Source: Holophagales bacterium (lineage in GTDB: Bacteria; Acidobacteriota; Holophagae; Holophagales; Holophagaceae). Taken from it: a stretch of DNA of 9,935 bases. The notes under the pieces were generated by a model. It did no database searches. It was not told the DNA's origin and saw nothing but the letters and a program-made list of their open reading frames with translations. This document shows positions 1 through 6,898 of the stretch, piece by piece. The translations under genes were made by a program, and so were the position numbers. The stretch lies in assembly GCA_031283145.1 (NCBI GenBank), contig JAITCJ010000035.1, forward strand, positions 1 to 9,935, given 5' to 3'. Position 1 is the first letter of the stretch, and the number at the start of each line of letters is the position of its first letter.

Positions 1-2
1 TT

Positions 3-227
3 TTGTATATAGAATACAAGAAAAGTGCTGAAGAGAGAGCAAAAGACGCAAGCGTTGGATATGCCGAGGGTGCAATATCAACCTATTTTAAACCAATAGA
101 GGGCGGCGGAGCGCTTAAAACGCAATTTAATAAATATACCCTAATCAAACATGAATTAGTGTCCGAAGAAGATTTTCAATTGGCAAAAGCAAAGGTTGAA
201 AAGATCTTGACAGAGGCCAAATTATAG
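3..227 (+). CDS. Hypothetical protein, C-terminal fragment (5' end outside window)
   Basis: An open frame enters from the left edge and ends at a TAG at 225-227, giving the last 74 or so residues of a protein. I do not recognise the family. The visible part is charged and lysine/glutamate rich (EYKKSAEERAKDA near the left edge, AKVEKILTEAKL at the end), with a short glycine run (EGGGALKTQFNKY) in the middle. No membrane segment or metal-binding motif is visible. The TTG at position 3 is not a credible start, because the frame is open to the edge. About 37% G+C over the first 180 bases, well below the neighbouring cysS (58% in one sampled row), suggests a different origin, possibly accessory DNA. 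No convincing terminator hairpin follows it. That it is coding is fairly likely; its function is unknown. Confidence 0.6.
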   Translation: MYIEYKKSAEERAKDASVGYAEGAISTYFKPIEGGGALKTQFNKYTLIKHELVSEEDFQLAKAKVEKILTEAKL

Positions 228-241
228 TCAACAGTGCTTTC

Positions 242-325
242 CGGCAGGCTGCTTTTACAGAGAAGCTTCGGTTGATCTTTATTGCTTGACAACCACGAAA
301 GGGTTTGAACTTCCAATCCCTGCCG
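242..325 (+). repeat. Long-range inverted repeat in the cysS leader
   Basis: CGGCAGG at 242-248 is the exact reverse complement of CCTGCCG at 319-325, about 70 bases apart. The right arm ends just before the first possible cysS ATG at 327. In a leader transcript the arms could pair near the start region. Seven base pairs across a 70-base loop can occur by chance, and there is no T-box motif or U-run to support an attenuator. The 99-base gap also holds a TTGACA hexamer at 286-291 without a good partner at -10. Low confidence as a functional element. Confidence 0.2.
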
Positions 326-350
326 AATGCGATTTGGTATTATTGGCTAT

Positions 351-1793
351 ATGCGTACGATTCGTCTTTTCAATACTCTGACCCGCCGTGTTGAGCCTGT
401 CGCGCCGCTGGAACGCGGCGTTGTGAAAATCTACAACTGTGGGCCTACGATCTACAGCTTTGCCCATATCGGAAACCTGCGGACATTTCTGTTTCAGGAC
501 CTGTTGCGGCGCGTATTTGCCCAAAGCGGTTTTGACGTTCGCTTCTGCGTGAACCTGACCGATGTTGAGGACAAAATAATCAGGGAGTCTCAAGAGGATT
601 TGCCCCAAGACGCCGATAATGAAACGCGCTTGAAAGCAATGCGCGATTTCACGGATCGCTATGAGAAATTGTTCCTGGAAGACCTGAACGAGCTGAGGAT
701 TCAGCGGCCAACGTATATGCCCAGAGCGACGGATTACATACCTCAAATGATAGCTCTCATTGAGGGACTGGAGGCAAGGGGATTGGCCTATGAACGCGAT
801 GGAAGCGTGTATTTCCGTCTTTCGGGCTTCCCTGACTATGGTTGTTTGGCGCGCTTGGACCGCGATGGAATGAAGCTGGGGGTCAGCGTTGACGCTGATG
901 AATATGACCGTGACTCTCTGAACGATTTCGTATTGTGGAAAGGTACCAAGGCCGGCGAGCCTTGGTGGGAGTGCAAGTGGGGTAAAGGGCGTCCCGGATG
1001 GCACATTGAATGTTCCGCCATGAGTTTGGCTCTGTTTGGTGAGTACCTGGACATACACACCGGCGGCATTGATTTGGTTTTTCCCCACCACGAAAACGAG
1101 ATAGCGCAAAGCGAGGGTCTGTTTGGTCATCGCTGGGTAAGTACCTGGGTTCACGGAGAGCACCTGATGGTGGAGGGAGAGAAGATGTCCAAGTCCTTTG
1201 GCAATTTCTTCACGCTTCGCGACCTTAGGGAAAAGGGCGTTGATCCGATAGTTTTCCGCTTTGCTATACAATCCAATCATTACAGGAAACCGTACAATTT
1301 CACGTTTGAGGGGCTGAACGCGGCTGAATCCGCGCTCAAGCGCATACGGGTGTTCAGACGCCGTATGGAAGACCAGAACGCTCCGGGCGGCGGCGGTGAA
1401 TTTAAGGAATTAATTGCCCCCATGGCGCGAATCGCGCAAGCCAGAATCGATTTTTGGGACGCGCTCTGCGATGACCTGAACACGCCAGAAGCGTTGGCGG
1501 CTCTGTTTACGCTGATCACAGACATCAACGCCCAGGACGACCGAATACTTATGACCTCTGAGGAGCGGAGCGCCGCGCTGGCTTTTTTGGACGAGACCAA
1601 CGCTATTTTTGCCGCCTGGCCTCATGAATCAAATAGTTTGAATCAGAAAGCCGAGGCGATGATAGAGGCCCGCAAAACGGCAAAGACCAATAAAAATTGG
1701 GCTGAAGCTGACAGAATACGGGATGAGTTGAAAGCGATGGGAATCATTTTGGAAGACAGAAAAGACGGAAGCGTTATCTGGCATAGCCAATAA
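351..1793 (+). CDS. cysS: Cysteinyl-tRNA synthetase (CysRS)
   Basis: Cytoplasmic class I aminoacyl-tRNA synthetase that activates cysteine with ATP and charges tRNA-Cys; essential in most bacteria. Numbering from the ATG at 351 (480 residues, near the family's usual 460-480), the Rossmann catalytic domain has the HIGH-type motif AHIGN (His39), the NLTDVEDKII segment and KMSKS at 278-282. The zinc ligands of E. coli CysRS (Cys28, Cys209, His234, Glu238) correspond to Cys30, Cys221 (WHIECS), His246 and Glu250 (FPHHENE). The C-terminal helical anticodon-binding part ends in ELKAMGIILEDRKDGS, also typical. An in-frame ATG at 327 would add MRFGIIGY. I prefer 351 because it places the first zinc Cys at residue 30, matching E. 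coli. Neither start has a clear Shine-Dalgarno sequence. The gene stands alone on the plus strand and appears intact. Confidence 0.97.
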   Translation: MRTIRLFNTLTRRVEPVAPLERGVVKIYNCGPTIYSFAHIGNLRTFLFQDLLRRVFAQSGFDVRFCVNLTDVEDKIIRESQEDLPQDADNETRLKAMRDFTDRYEKLFLEDLNELRIQRPTYMPRATDYIPQMIALIEGLEARGLAYERDGSVYFRLSGFPDYGCLARLDRDGMKLGVSVDADEYDRDSLNDFVLWKGTKAGEPWWECKWGKGRPGWHIECSAMSLALFGEYLDIHTGGIDLVFPHHENEIAQSEGLFGHRWVSTWVHGEHLMVEGEKMSKSFGNFFTLRDLREKGVDPIVFRFAIQSNHYRKPYNFTFEGLNAAESALKRIRVFRRRMEDQNAPGGGGEFKELIAPMARIAQARIDFWDALCDDLNTPEALAALFTLITDINAQDDRILMTSEERSAALAFLDETNAIFAAWPHESNSLNQKAEAMIEARKTAKTNKNWAEADRIRDELKAMGIILEDRKDGSVIWHSQ

Positions 1794-1820
1794 TACCATT
1801 TCCCATTTTTGTCGCGCAAT

Positions 1821-1852
1821 ATAGCAGTTCAACGCTTAATTTGAACTGCTGT
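1821..1852. terminator. Hairpin in the convergent cysS/permease gap, possible bidirectional terminator
   Basis: AGCAGTTCAA at 1823-1832 and TTGAACTGCT at 1841-1850 form a perfect 10-bp stem with an 8-base loop. The stem extends outward through a T-G wobble and A-T pairs. It lies 29 bases past the cysS stop and 40 bases past the permease stop, where a shared terminator between convergent genes would be expected. The plus-strand tail is GTATATATTT, only partly U-rich. The minus-strand tail has no U-run directly after the stem. The hairpin is clear; efficient intrinsic termination is inference. Confidence 0.6.
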
Positions 1853-1890
1853 ATATATTTCACAAATGAAGTCCGGCAACTGCCATAAAC

Positions 1891-3402
1891 TCACCTATTT
1901 CTGAATTTATTCAACTCGCTGTGCCTGAAACCATAGGCGAAGTAAATGACAACCCCTAATCCAAGCCAGCCGAGCAGTCTCCACCAGTTCCCGACCGGAA
2001 GCGAGAACATCAGCATAAGACATGTGATTACGCCCAAGGCAGGTATAACAGGTACCCAGGGGCACTTAAAAGGGCGTTTCGCGTCAGGGTGCGTATAGCG
2101 CATGACGGGTACGGCGGCGCAGACAATCACGAAAGCCAGCAATGTCCCAATATTGGTCAAGTGCAAAAGGAAATCAATAGGTCCAAAAGACGCCAGCAGA
2201 AGAATAAAAAAACCAATCAGTATTGAGGATTTCCACGGGGTCTGAAATTTAGGATGCACCGCGCCGAACAGAGACTTGGGCACAAGACCGTCCCGCGCCA
2301 TAGCCAAAAATATCCTTGGCCCACTCAGCATCATCACCAACAGAACTGAAGTTATACCCGCGACGCCGGCGGCGGAAATAATCATTTCGGCCCAGCCCAG
2401 GCCATGCTGTCTGAACGCGATAGCCACGGGCGCGTTCAAGTCCAGTTCATTGTATTTGACCATGCCTGTCAGCACAGCCGTCATGCCAACATAGAGAACA
2501 GTGCAAATGAGCAGAGAGACCACTATGCCAATAGGCACATCCCGCCGCGGGTTTTTGGCCTCCTCTGTACAAGTTGAAACCGAGTCAAACCCTATATAGG
2601 CAAAAAATATAATTGCCGCCCCCGCCAACATGCCTGTCGGCGCCCCGCCTTGCCCAGCCTGACCGGCGACATTGTATCCAAAGAAGCTGACGCCAGTCCA
2701 GCCAAAGGGGGCAAAAGGCTCCCAGTTGGCACTATTGACCAGGAAAATTCCCGCGGCGATAACAAAGAGTATCGCAGCCAGTTTAATACAGACCATAATC
2801 ACATTAAAAGCGGAGCTTTCCGATATCCCCTTAATCAATATGGCAGTGATGACAATAATGACCAGGGCGGCAGGCAGATTTATGATCGAGCCGGTACTGA
2901 CAAATTGCCCTATCTCAGTGTTATAGCGCCAGGGAGATTCGGAAAGCGCTTGGGGGATATTTATTCCTATAGTTTCCGCGATGCTTTTAAAATACGACGA
3001 CCAGCCAACTCCAACGGCGGCGCTCGCCACTCCGTATTCAAGCACCAAGTCCCATCCGATGATCCACGCGAAAAATTCCCCCATGGTCGCGTAGGCATAA
3101 GTATAGGCCGAGCCTGCCACGGGTACCATTGACGCGAATTCCGCATAGCAGAGCGCGGCGAAGACGCAAGTAATACCAGCGACGACATATGAAAGCATCA
3201 GAGACGGACCGGCCACACTGTTGGCGGCGCTGCCCGTCGCCACAAAAATGCCGACCCCGATTACGGCCCCCAGACCAAGGGCAATCAACTGAAGTGGCCC
3301 CAGAGCGCGTTTCAGCTTAGTGTCGTCCTGAGATTCTTTCAGCAGCGCGTCTAATGGTTTTCGAGCAAATAGCGCGGCAAATTTGGCGGAGTGTTTTGAC
3401 AT
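1891..3402 (-). CDS. APC-superfamily amino acid permease (CAT-type)
   Basis: Inner-membrane secondary transporter of 503 residues, the usual length for the cationic amino acid transporter (CAT) branch of the APC superfamily (TC 2.A.3.3), with about 12 or more hydrophobic segments. After a charged cytoplasmic N-terminus, segment 1 carries the unwound-helix motif GVGIFVATG (residues 49-57), which contacts the substrate backbone in LeuT-fold transporters. FFAYIGFDSVSTCTEEAKNP (266-285) and the SGPRIFLAMARDGLVP loop are family signatures. An unusual glycine/glutamine-rich loop lies at about 240-256, before the segment that starts near 259. The ATG at 3402 is supported by GGGGA seven bases upstream. 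The gene has its own likely promoter (3423-3451) and is not needed for the R-M operon upstream. Transport of an amino acid is well supported; which one cannot be told. The symbol is left empty because paralogues (yhdG-like, ykfD-like) cannot be separated by eye. Confidence 0.92.
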   Translation of the reverse strand: MSKHSAKFAALFARKPLDALLKESQDDTKLKRALGPLQLIALGLGAVIGVGIFVATGSAANSVAGPSLMLSYVVAGITCVFAALCYAEFASMVPVAGSAYTYAYATMGEFFAWIIGWDLVLEYGVASAAVGVGWSSYFKSIAETIGINIPQALSESPWRYNTEIGQFVSTGSIINLPAALVIIVITAILIKGISESSAFNVIMVCIKLAAILFVIAAGIFLVNSANWEPFAPFGWTGVSFFGYNVAGQAGQGGAPTGMLAGAAIIFFAYIGFDSVSTCTEEAKNPRRDVPIGIVVSLLICTVLYVGMTAVLTGMVKYNELDLNAPVAIAFRQHGLGWAEMIISAAGVAGITSVLLVMMLSGPRIFLAMARDGLVPKSLFGAVHPKFQTPWKSSILIGFFILLLASFGPIDFLLHLTNIGTLLAFVIVCAAVPVMRYTHPDAKRPFKCPWVPVIPALGVITCLMLMFSLPVGNWWRLLGWLGLGVVIYFAYGFRHSELNKFRNR

Positions 3403-3422
3403 GGCTGCATCCCCGAAAAAAG

Positions 3423-3451
3423 ATTATCCCGCTGTAATTGCGGCATTACAA
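3423..3451 (-). promoter_or_regulatory. Sigma-70-type promoter of the amino acid permease
   Basis: On the minus strand, TTGTAA (3451-3446, four of six matches to TTGACA) and GATAAT (3428-3423, five of six matches to TATAAT) are separated by exactly 17 bases. Transcription would start near 3416, giving a leader of only about 14 bases that just includes the GGGGA ribosome site at about 3410-3414. It lies between the hsdM stop and the permease ATG, so the permease can be expressed independently of the R-M operon. Confidence 0.55.
3433..3450. promoter_or_regulatory. Operator-like inverted repeat within the permease promoter
   Basis: TGTAAT (3433-3438) and ATTACA (3445-3450) are perfect inverted half-sites separated by six bases. 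The 18-bp element fills the spacer and overlaps the -35 hexamer of the proposed promoter, a usual place for a dimeric repressor such as a GntR-, TetR- or Lrp-type protein. No candidate regulator is encoded in the window. The half-sites are AT-rich and short, so chance cannot be ruled out. Confidence 0.4.
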
Positions 3452-3506
3452 GATGAATACAGTGATAAGCTGATTTGCTGTATAGCATTGGAAACGGGTA
3501 ACGGTA

Positions 3507-5018
3507 TTACCGCTTCAATTCCGCAAGAGCCGCCATGATTTCGCTCTGATTTCTATCAATCAACGCAATCAGTTCCGCAGGTGTTCGGGTGTCCTGTTCC
3601 GGCTTGCGATTTGGGTTGACAGCTTTGATGTCATATCCGTTTTTCTCAATGGTCTGCCTGTCAATAGTCCAACTGCGTTCGCTGTCGGCGCGGTCGGGCA
3701 GCAGACGGAAGAACTCATCGAACCTGTCAACTGTGAACGGAGATCTTTTGCCGACTTTAATATCGGAGAGGTCATAATACCAAACGCTGTCCGTCCGTTT
3801 CCCTTTTTCAAACAGCAGTATGTTAGTCTTAACGCCCGCGCCCGCAGCGGTGAACACGCCGCCGGGTAAACTGATAATCGCGTACACATCGCAATCATCA
3901 AATAATTTTCGTTTTGTCTGAACAAAGGCATTTTCATTTGTGCGGAACAAAACGCCCTCGTCCAAAACGATTCCGCAGCGCCCGCCCGTTTTCAAGCTGT
4001 CTATAACGTGCTGTAAAAACAAAACCTGCGTCGCTCCAGTTTTATACGTGAAGCTGGTCTGCGCCTCTTTGCCTTCTTTACCGCCGAATGGCGGATTAGT
4101 CAGCGCCACATCATAACGCCCCGGCGTACTGCTGAACAATCCACCGAACACTTCATTTCCAGTGAGCGTATTACCATGCCAAACCGAGGGCTGCTCAATA
4201 CCATGAAGGACCATATTGGCAAGCGTAATCGGGTATATAAGGTTTTCTTTTTCACGCCCGAAAAATGTATTATGCTTGAGCTGTTCGAGCGCGTCCGCGC
4301 CCTCTTCCTGCGCCGCTTTAAGCATATGCAGATACGCCTGGACGAGGAACCCGCCCGTACCGCAGCATGGGTCGTACACCGATTCACCTGGCTTTGGATT
4401 AATGGCTCGCACCATCGCGCGGATAATCTCACGGGGCGTAAAAAATTGTCCGCCATCGTTGCCCTTTTCGCCCATCTTCAAGAGCAGTTCCTCATATACC
4501 TGCGACATGGTAAATATATGCGTATCGTCAATGCCGTCCGATGAAATATCATCTACTTTATCAAGGATGTCGAGCAGGTTTTTCTCGGTATCAACGCGGA
4601 CGCGCTCAACCCCGGACAATATTTCGCTGATGACCTTTTGGCGCGGCGACGACTCCGGCGCGTCTTTCAAACTTTTTAAATGCGGAATCAGCTCTGTATT
4701 GACAAATTCAAAATAAGCGCCGAGCTTGCCGTCCACTAATTCTTTGCGTTTCGCGCCATTTTTGTTTGCCCAATCGTTCCAGCGGTACGGAGCGGTGAGA
4801 GACGGCGTGAACGTATTGCCGAGTACAGCGGCGGTTTTCGCTTCCAGCGCTTCCCGCACATCAAGTATCCGCAGGAATAAAAGCCATGTGATTTCAGGCA
4901 CATATTGCATAGCGCCCGCGCAGTTGGAGCGGCGCATAATGTCGCATATCACTTTAATCTCGCTTTTGAGAGATGTCTGTTTTGTCGCTGCGGATTTCTT
5001 TTCCAATTTATTATTCAC
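3507..5018 (-). CDS. hsdM: Type I restriction-modification methyltransferase subunit HsdM
   Basis: N6-adenine DNA methyltransferase subunit that, with HsdS, protects host DNA and, with HsdR, forms the restriction complex. It has 503 residues, close to EcoAI-family (IB) HsdM. The N-terminal helical bundle spans roughly residues 15-160. Then come the cofactor-region motif GQFFTPREII (190-199), the SAM-binding motif DPCCGTGGF (216-224) and the catalytic NPPF (308-311). All key residues are present. The GTG at 5018 overlaps the TGA of the upstream gene (GTGA). However, AGGTGA at 5020-5015 lies over that GTG and is spaced eight bases from an in-frame TTG at 5006, so translation may start at TTG and give 499 residues. 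It is the last gene of the operon, separated from hsdS by two inserted genes, which is an unusual order. No strong terminator follows; a weak GGTAA/TTACC hairpin overlaps the stop codon. Confidence 0.95.
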   Translation of the reverse strand: MNNKLEKKSAATKQTSLKSEIKVICDIMRRSNCAGAMQYVPEITWLLFLRILDVREALEAKTAAVLGNTFTPSLTAPYRWNDWANKNGAKRKELVDGKLGAYFEFVNTELIPHLKSLKDAPESSPRQKVISEILSGVERVRVDTEKNLLDILDKVDDISSDGIDDTHIFTMSQVYEELLLKMGEKGNDGGQFFTPREIIRAMVRAINPKPGESVYDPCCGTGGFLVQAYLHMLKAAQEEGADALEQLKHNTFFGREKENLIYPITLANMVLHGIEQPSVWHGNTLTGNEVFGGLFSSTPGRYDVALTNPPFGGKEGKEAQTSFTYKTGATQVLFLQHVIDSLKTGGRCGIVLDEGVLFRTNENAFVQTKRKLFDDCDVYAIISLPGGVFTAAGAGVKTNILLFEKGKRTDSVWYYDLSDIKVGKRSPFTVDRFDEFFRLLPDRADSERSWTIDRQTIEKNGYDIKAVNPNRKPEQDTRTPAELIALIDRNQSEIMAALAELKR

Positions 5019-5020
5019 CT
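5004..5020 (-). promoter_or_regulatory. Ribosome binding site that makes the hsdM start ambiguous
   Basis: On the minus strand AGGTGA (5020-5015) is followed by eight bases and then TTG (5006-5004) in the hsdM frame. AGGTGA is a good Shine-Dalgarno match at ideal spacing for TTG, but it includes the annotated GTG itself and so cannot serve it. Translational coupling from the upstream stop (TGA at 5017-5015) could support either start. Confidence 0.45.
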
Positions 5021-5752
5021 CATTGCCAGTTGCGGCATCATTTGAATAATTTGGCCGTCAAACGCCTTCCCATTAGCTTTCTTATTCCGTTTAACACCGT
5101 CAGAACCCCAAGTGCCCCATTGTTTAAAAAAGAAAGCCGTCCCCAGTTCATCTGCCTGACGCAGAATCGAACGCACCCATTCCGGCTTCATCGGGCGAGC
5201 CTCAACTCCGCTTTCTCCTCCGACAATTATCCAATCAATACCTGTCAAGTCGATGATACCTAGGTCTTCCAAGAGCGGCTCGCACGACAGAAAACGAATG
5301 GATGCCTTTAACTCCCGAAGCGCGTCTATACGCGATAATTCAGATGGCGCTTCGATAGTAACACCGAGCCACACATTATCAGGAATATCAACTCTTGCGA
5401 AGTATTCAGCCATTCGGCTGGTTCGCTTTGTAAGTATCTGATAACGGTGATGTCCGGTCTGCCGGATTGTGTCCATAACCTTATCAATAAAACTGAATGG
5501 CACGGCATCGTGAAACAAGTCTGCCATAGAGCAAACAAATACGGTATGCGGGCGCTTCCATATCAATGGTTCATCAAGAACATCATAGTGTGTGGTAGGC
5601 GTAAATCCGTTTGCGTATTTGTCCACACCCATAGCATGTAGGCGACGCGCCATAATTTCCGCATAGCAATGAGCGCAGCCCGTTGATATTTTAGTGCAAC
5701 CGGTAACAGGATTCCATGTCCGGTCTGTCCATTCGATTTTAGTTGTTTTCAT
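5015..5752 (-). CDS. Phage Gp37/Gp68-family three-Cys-motif protein (PF07505/DUF5131), radical-SAM-like
   Basis: A 245-residue protein of the family named after mycobacteriophage Gp37/Gp68, annotated as the three-Cys-motif protein that pairs with TcmP. The N-terminus holds the signature WTDRTWNPVTGC followed by Cys19-x6-Cys26-x2-Cys29. This resembles the iron-sulfur-binding loop of radical SAM enzymes (CX3CX2C) but with a longer first spacing. Other family segments are FVCSMADLFHD (72-82), LTKRTSRM (107-114), FLSCEPLLEDLG (154-165), VGGESG..ARPM (177-188) and FFFKQWG (207-213). The pattern fits a TIM-barrel-like fold. The ATG at 5752 overlaps the tcmP stop as ATGA, and its own TGA overlaps the hsdM GTG, so it is translationally coupled on both sides. 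The reaction is unknown; a SAM-dependent modification of nucleic acid is inference. The family is common in phages and mobile regions. Confidence 0.88.
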   Translation of the reverse strand: MKTTKIEWTDRTWNPVTGCTKISTGCAHCYAEIMARRLHAMGVDKYANGFTPTTHYDVLDEPLIWKRPHTVFVCSMADLFHDAVPFSFIDKVMDTIRQTGHHRYQILTKRTSRMAEYFARVDIPDNVWLGVTIEAPSELSRIDALRELKASIRFLSCEPLLEDLGIIDLTGIDWIIVGGESGVEARPMKPEWVRSILRQADELGTAFFFKQWGTWGSDGVKRNKKANGKAFDGQIIQMMPQLAMR

Positions 5753-6882
5753 TTCGCGCCCCCGAACGTGATACGCATTTCATCGGAAAATGTTCCCTTG
5801 CGCGGTGGGTTGCCTTTTGGATTTACAGCCGTTATCTTATCGGCGTCATACAGTGTCCAGAGAACATCTTTGTAGTTCTTTTTGATATACGGCTTGTCTA
5901 CACTATGCTTTTCGTAGAGTTCCATAAAATCAATCGTGCGCTCGGAGTACTCTTGTAATAACATACTTTGTAAATCGTCAATCGGACGTGACAGCATATC
6001 GAACAACGAACCTTGTTTATATCGCATATCACGAGGGTTATACTCAAAATTAGCCACTCCATCTTTATTGTCACTACTTTCTTCCGCCATTATCGTTTTC
6101 ATAATATCGTATCCGCGAAAATTCTTGGTGATGAAAATTAAATGATGGCTGGTGCGAGTTCCCTCATTATTCCTAAAACGAAACGGCAAAACAAATCTTT
6201 GCTCGTTTCCCTTAAACGCGTAACATAATGCTTGTATAATAATGGATTCTCTCTCGTCTGGAGCAGCATTAACAATCTGCTCACGAATTTGTGTCAATTT
6301 TTCTTCTCCGAACAGCGATAATAAATGCGGCTCGATAACGGAATTATTAACACCCATGTTTATTCTGTTATAGTTGAAAAAGAACACGCAATCGCAGCCC
6401 CAGTCTTTGATGATTGATGAAACAAGATTGCGCGATAGACCCTTATACCCCCACGGGTCTACAAAAAAGAATGTGGGAACCATGCGTTGCTGACTGAACC
6501 ATTGCGCTATCTCATCACCAACTTCCTCGTTGAAAAATATCGGCGCGTATTTAAGTTGCGCTACTTCAGGCAACAGAGCGACAGATGTTTTCAAGCTCTT
6601 GATATTATCATTATCCTTGTCGTTAAAAAGAGTAAGCATACGACTGCTTAAATCTGGATCGGCAAGGATTGTTTCCAGCACAAGGATTGGCGTTGACTTG
6701 CTTTGATCGTCGTAACGTCCGGGTCCGGCGAACAAATCAATGTAGGCCAGCTTTTGCGCCTGACGGTCATATTTTTTGATGGTACCGAGCATTACTCCCG
6801 CCCATCGCTTAAAATATTTGGAGACTATGCGCGCCTTTATCATAGACTGTTCGCGCTGTTCTTGAAAAAATTGATTATCCAT
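5749..6882 (-). CDS. tcmP: Three-Cys-motif partner protein TcmP (methyltransferase-like)
   Basis: A 377-residue protein matching TcmP, the family that is characteristically adjacent to a three-Cys-motif Gp37/Gp68-type gene, as here. The N-terminal part has a Rossmann-like fold with YIDLFAGPGRY (residues 47-57), resembling SAM-binding motif I of class I methyltransferases. FFFVDPWGYKGLS (138-150) sits where the catalytic motif IV would be. The C-terminal ~70 residues (KPYIKKNYKDVLWTLYDADKI through RKGTF) look like a winged-helix nucleic-acid-binding module. I chose the ATG at 6882 because a G-rich Shine-Dalgarno (seven G, 6898-6892) precedes it at good spacing. A GTG at 6912 would overlap hsdS and add ten atypical residues. 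The start is 16 bases past the hsdS stop, and the stop overlaps the next start (ATGA). G+C near 41% in sampled rows is lower than hsdR, which fits a separately acquired cassette. Substrate unknown. Confidence 0.87.
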   Translation of the reverse strand: MDNQFFQEQREQSMIKARIVSKYFKRWAGVMLGTIKKYDRQAQKLAYIDLFAGPGRYDDQSKSTPILVLETILADPDLSSRMLTLFNDKDNDNIKSLKTSVALLPEVAQLKYAPIFFNEEVGDEIAQWFSQQRMVPTFFFVDPWGYKGLSRNLVSSIIKDWGCDCVFFFNYNRINMGVNNSVIEPHLLSLFGEEKLTQIREQIVNAAPDERESIIIQALCYAFKGNEQRFVLPFRFRNNEGTRTSHHLIFITKNFRGYDIMKTIMAEESSDNKDGVANFEYNPRDMRYKQGSLFDMLSRPIDDLQSMLLQEYSERTIDFMELYEKHSVDKPYIKKNYKDVLWTLYDADKITAVNPKGNPPRKGTFSDEMRITFGGAK

Positions 6883-6890
6883 AGTAATGT

Positions 6891-6898
6891 TCCCCCCC
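6891..6898 (-). promoter_or_regulatory. Homopolymeric Shine-Dalgarno (seven-G tract) of tcmP
   Basis: Between the hsdS TAA and the tcmP ATG the minus strand reads AAGGGGGGGAACATTACT then ATG, so the ribosome site is a run of seven G (6898-6892) about eight bases from the start. Such tracts are prone to slipped-strand length change. A change here would alter ribosome binding or spacing for tcmP and the coupled downstream genes without altering any protein. Confidence 0.55.

Noticed and set aside
286..310. TTGACA hexamer as a cysS promoter
   Set aside because: The hexamer at 286-291 is perfect, but no -10-like sequence lies 16-18 bases downstream (ACTTCC at 309-314).
228..350. T-box riboswitch upstream of cysS
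   Set aside because: cysS leaders can carry T-boxes, but the TGGNACCGCG-like core, specifier stem and terminator with U-run are all absent in this short gap.
279..1280. A 333-codon open frame antisense to cysS
   Set aside because: It lies wholly opposite a complete and highly conserved cysS apart from a few bases. Its translation shows no domain or coherent hydrophobic pattern, and long antisense frames are common opposite GC-richer genes.
2650..3132. A 160-codon plus-strand frame opposite the permease
   Set aside because: Mirror of conserved permease coding sequence; the translation has no recognisable features and no ribosome site.
4216..4716. A 166-codon plus-strand frame opposite hsdM
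   Set aside because: Overlaps the HsdM catalytic motifs on the other strand. The serine-rich composition is typical of shadow frames.
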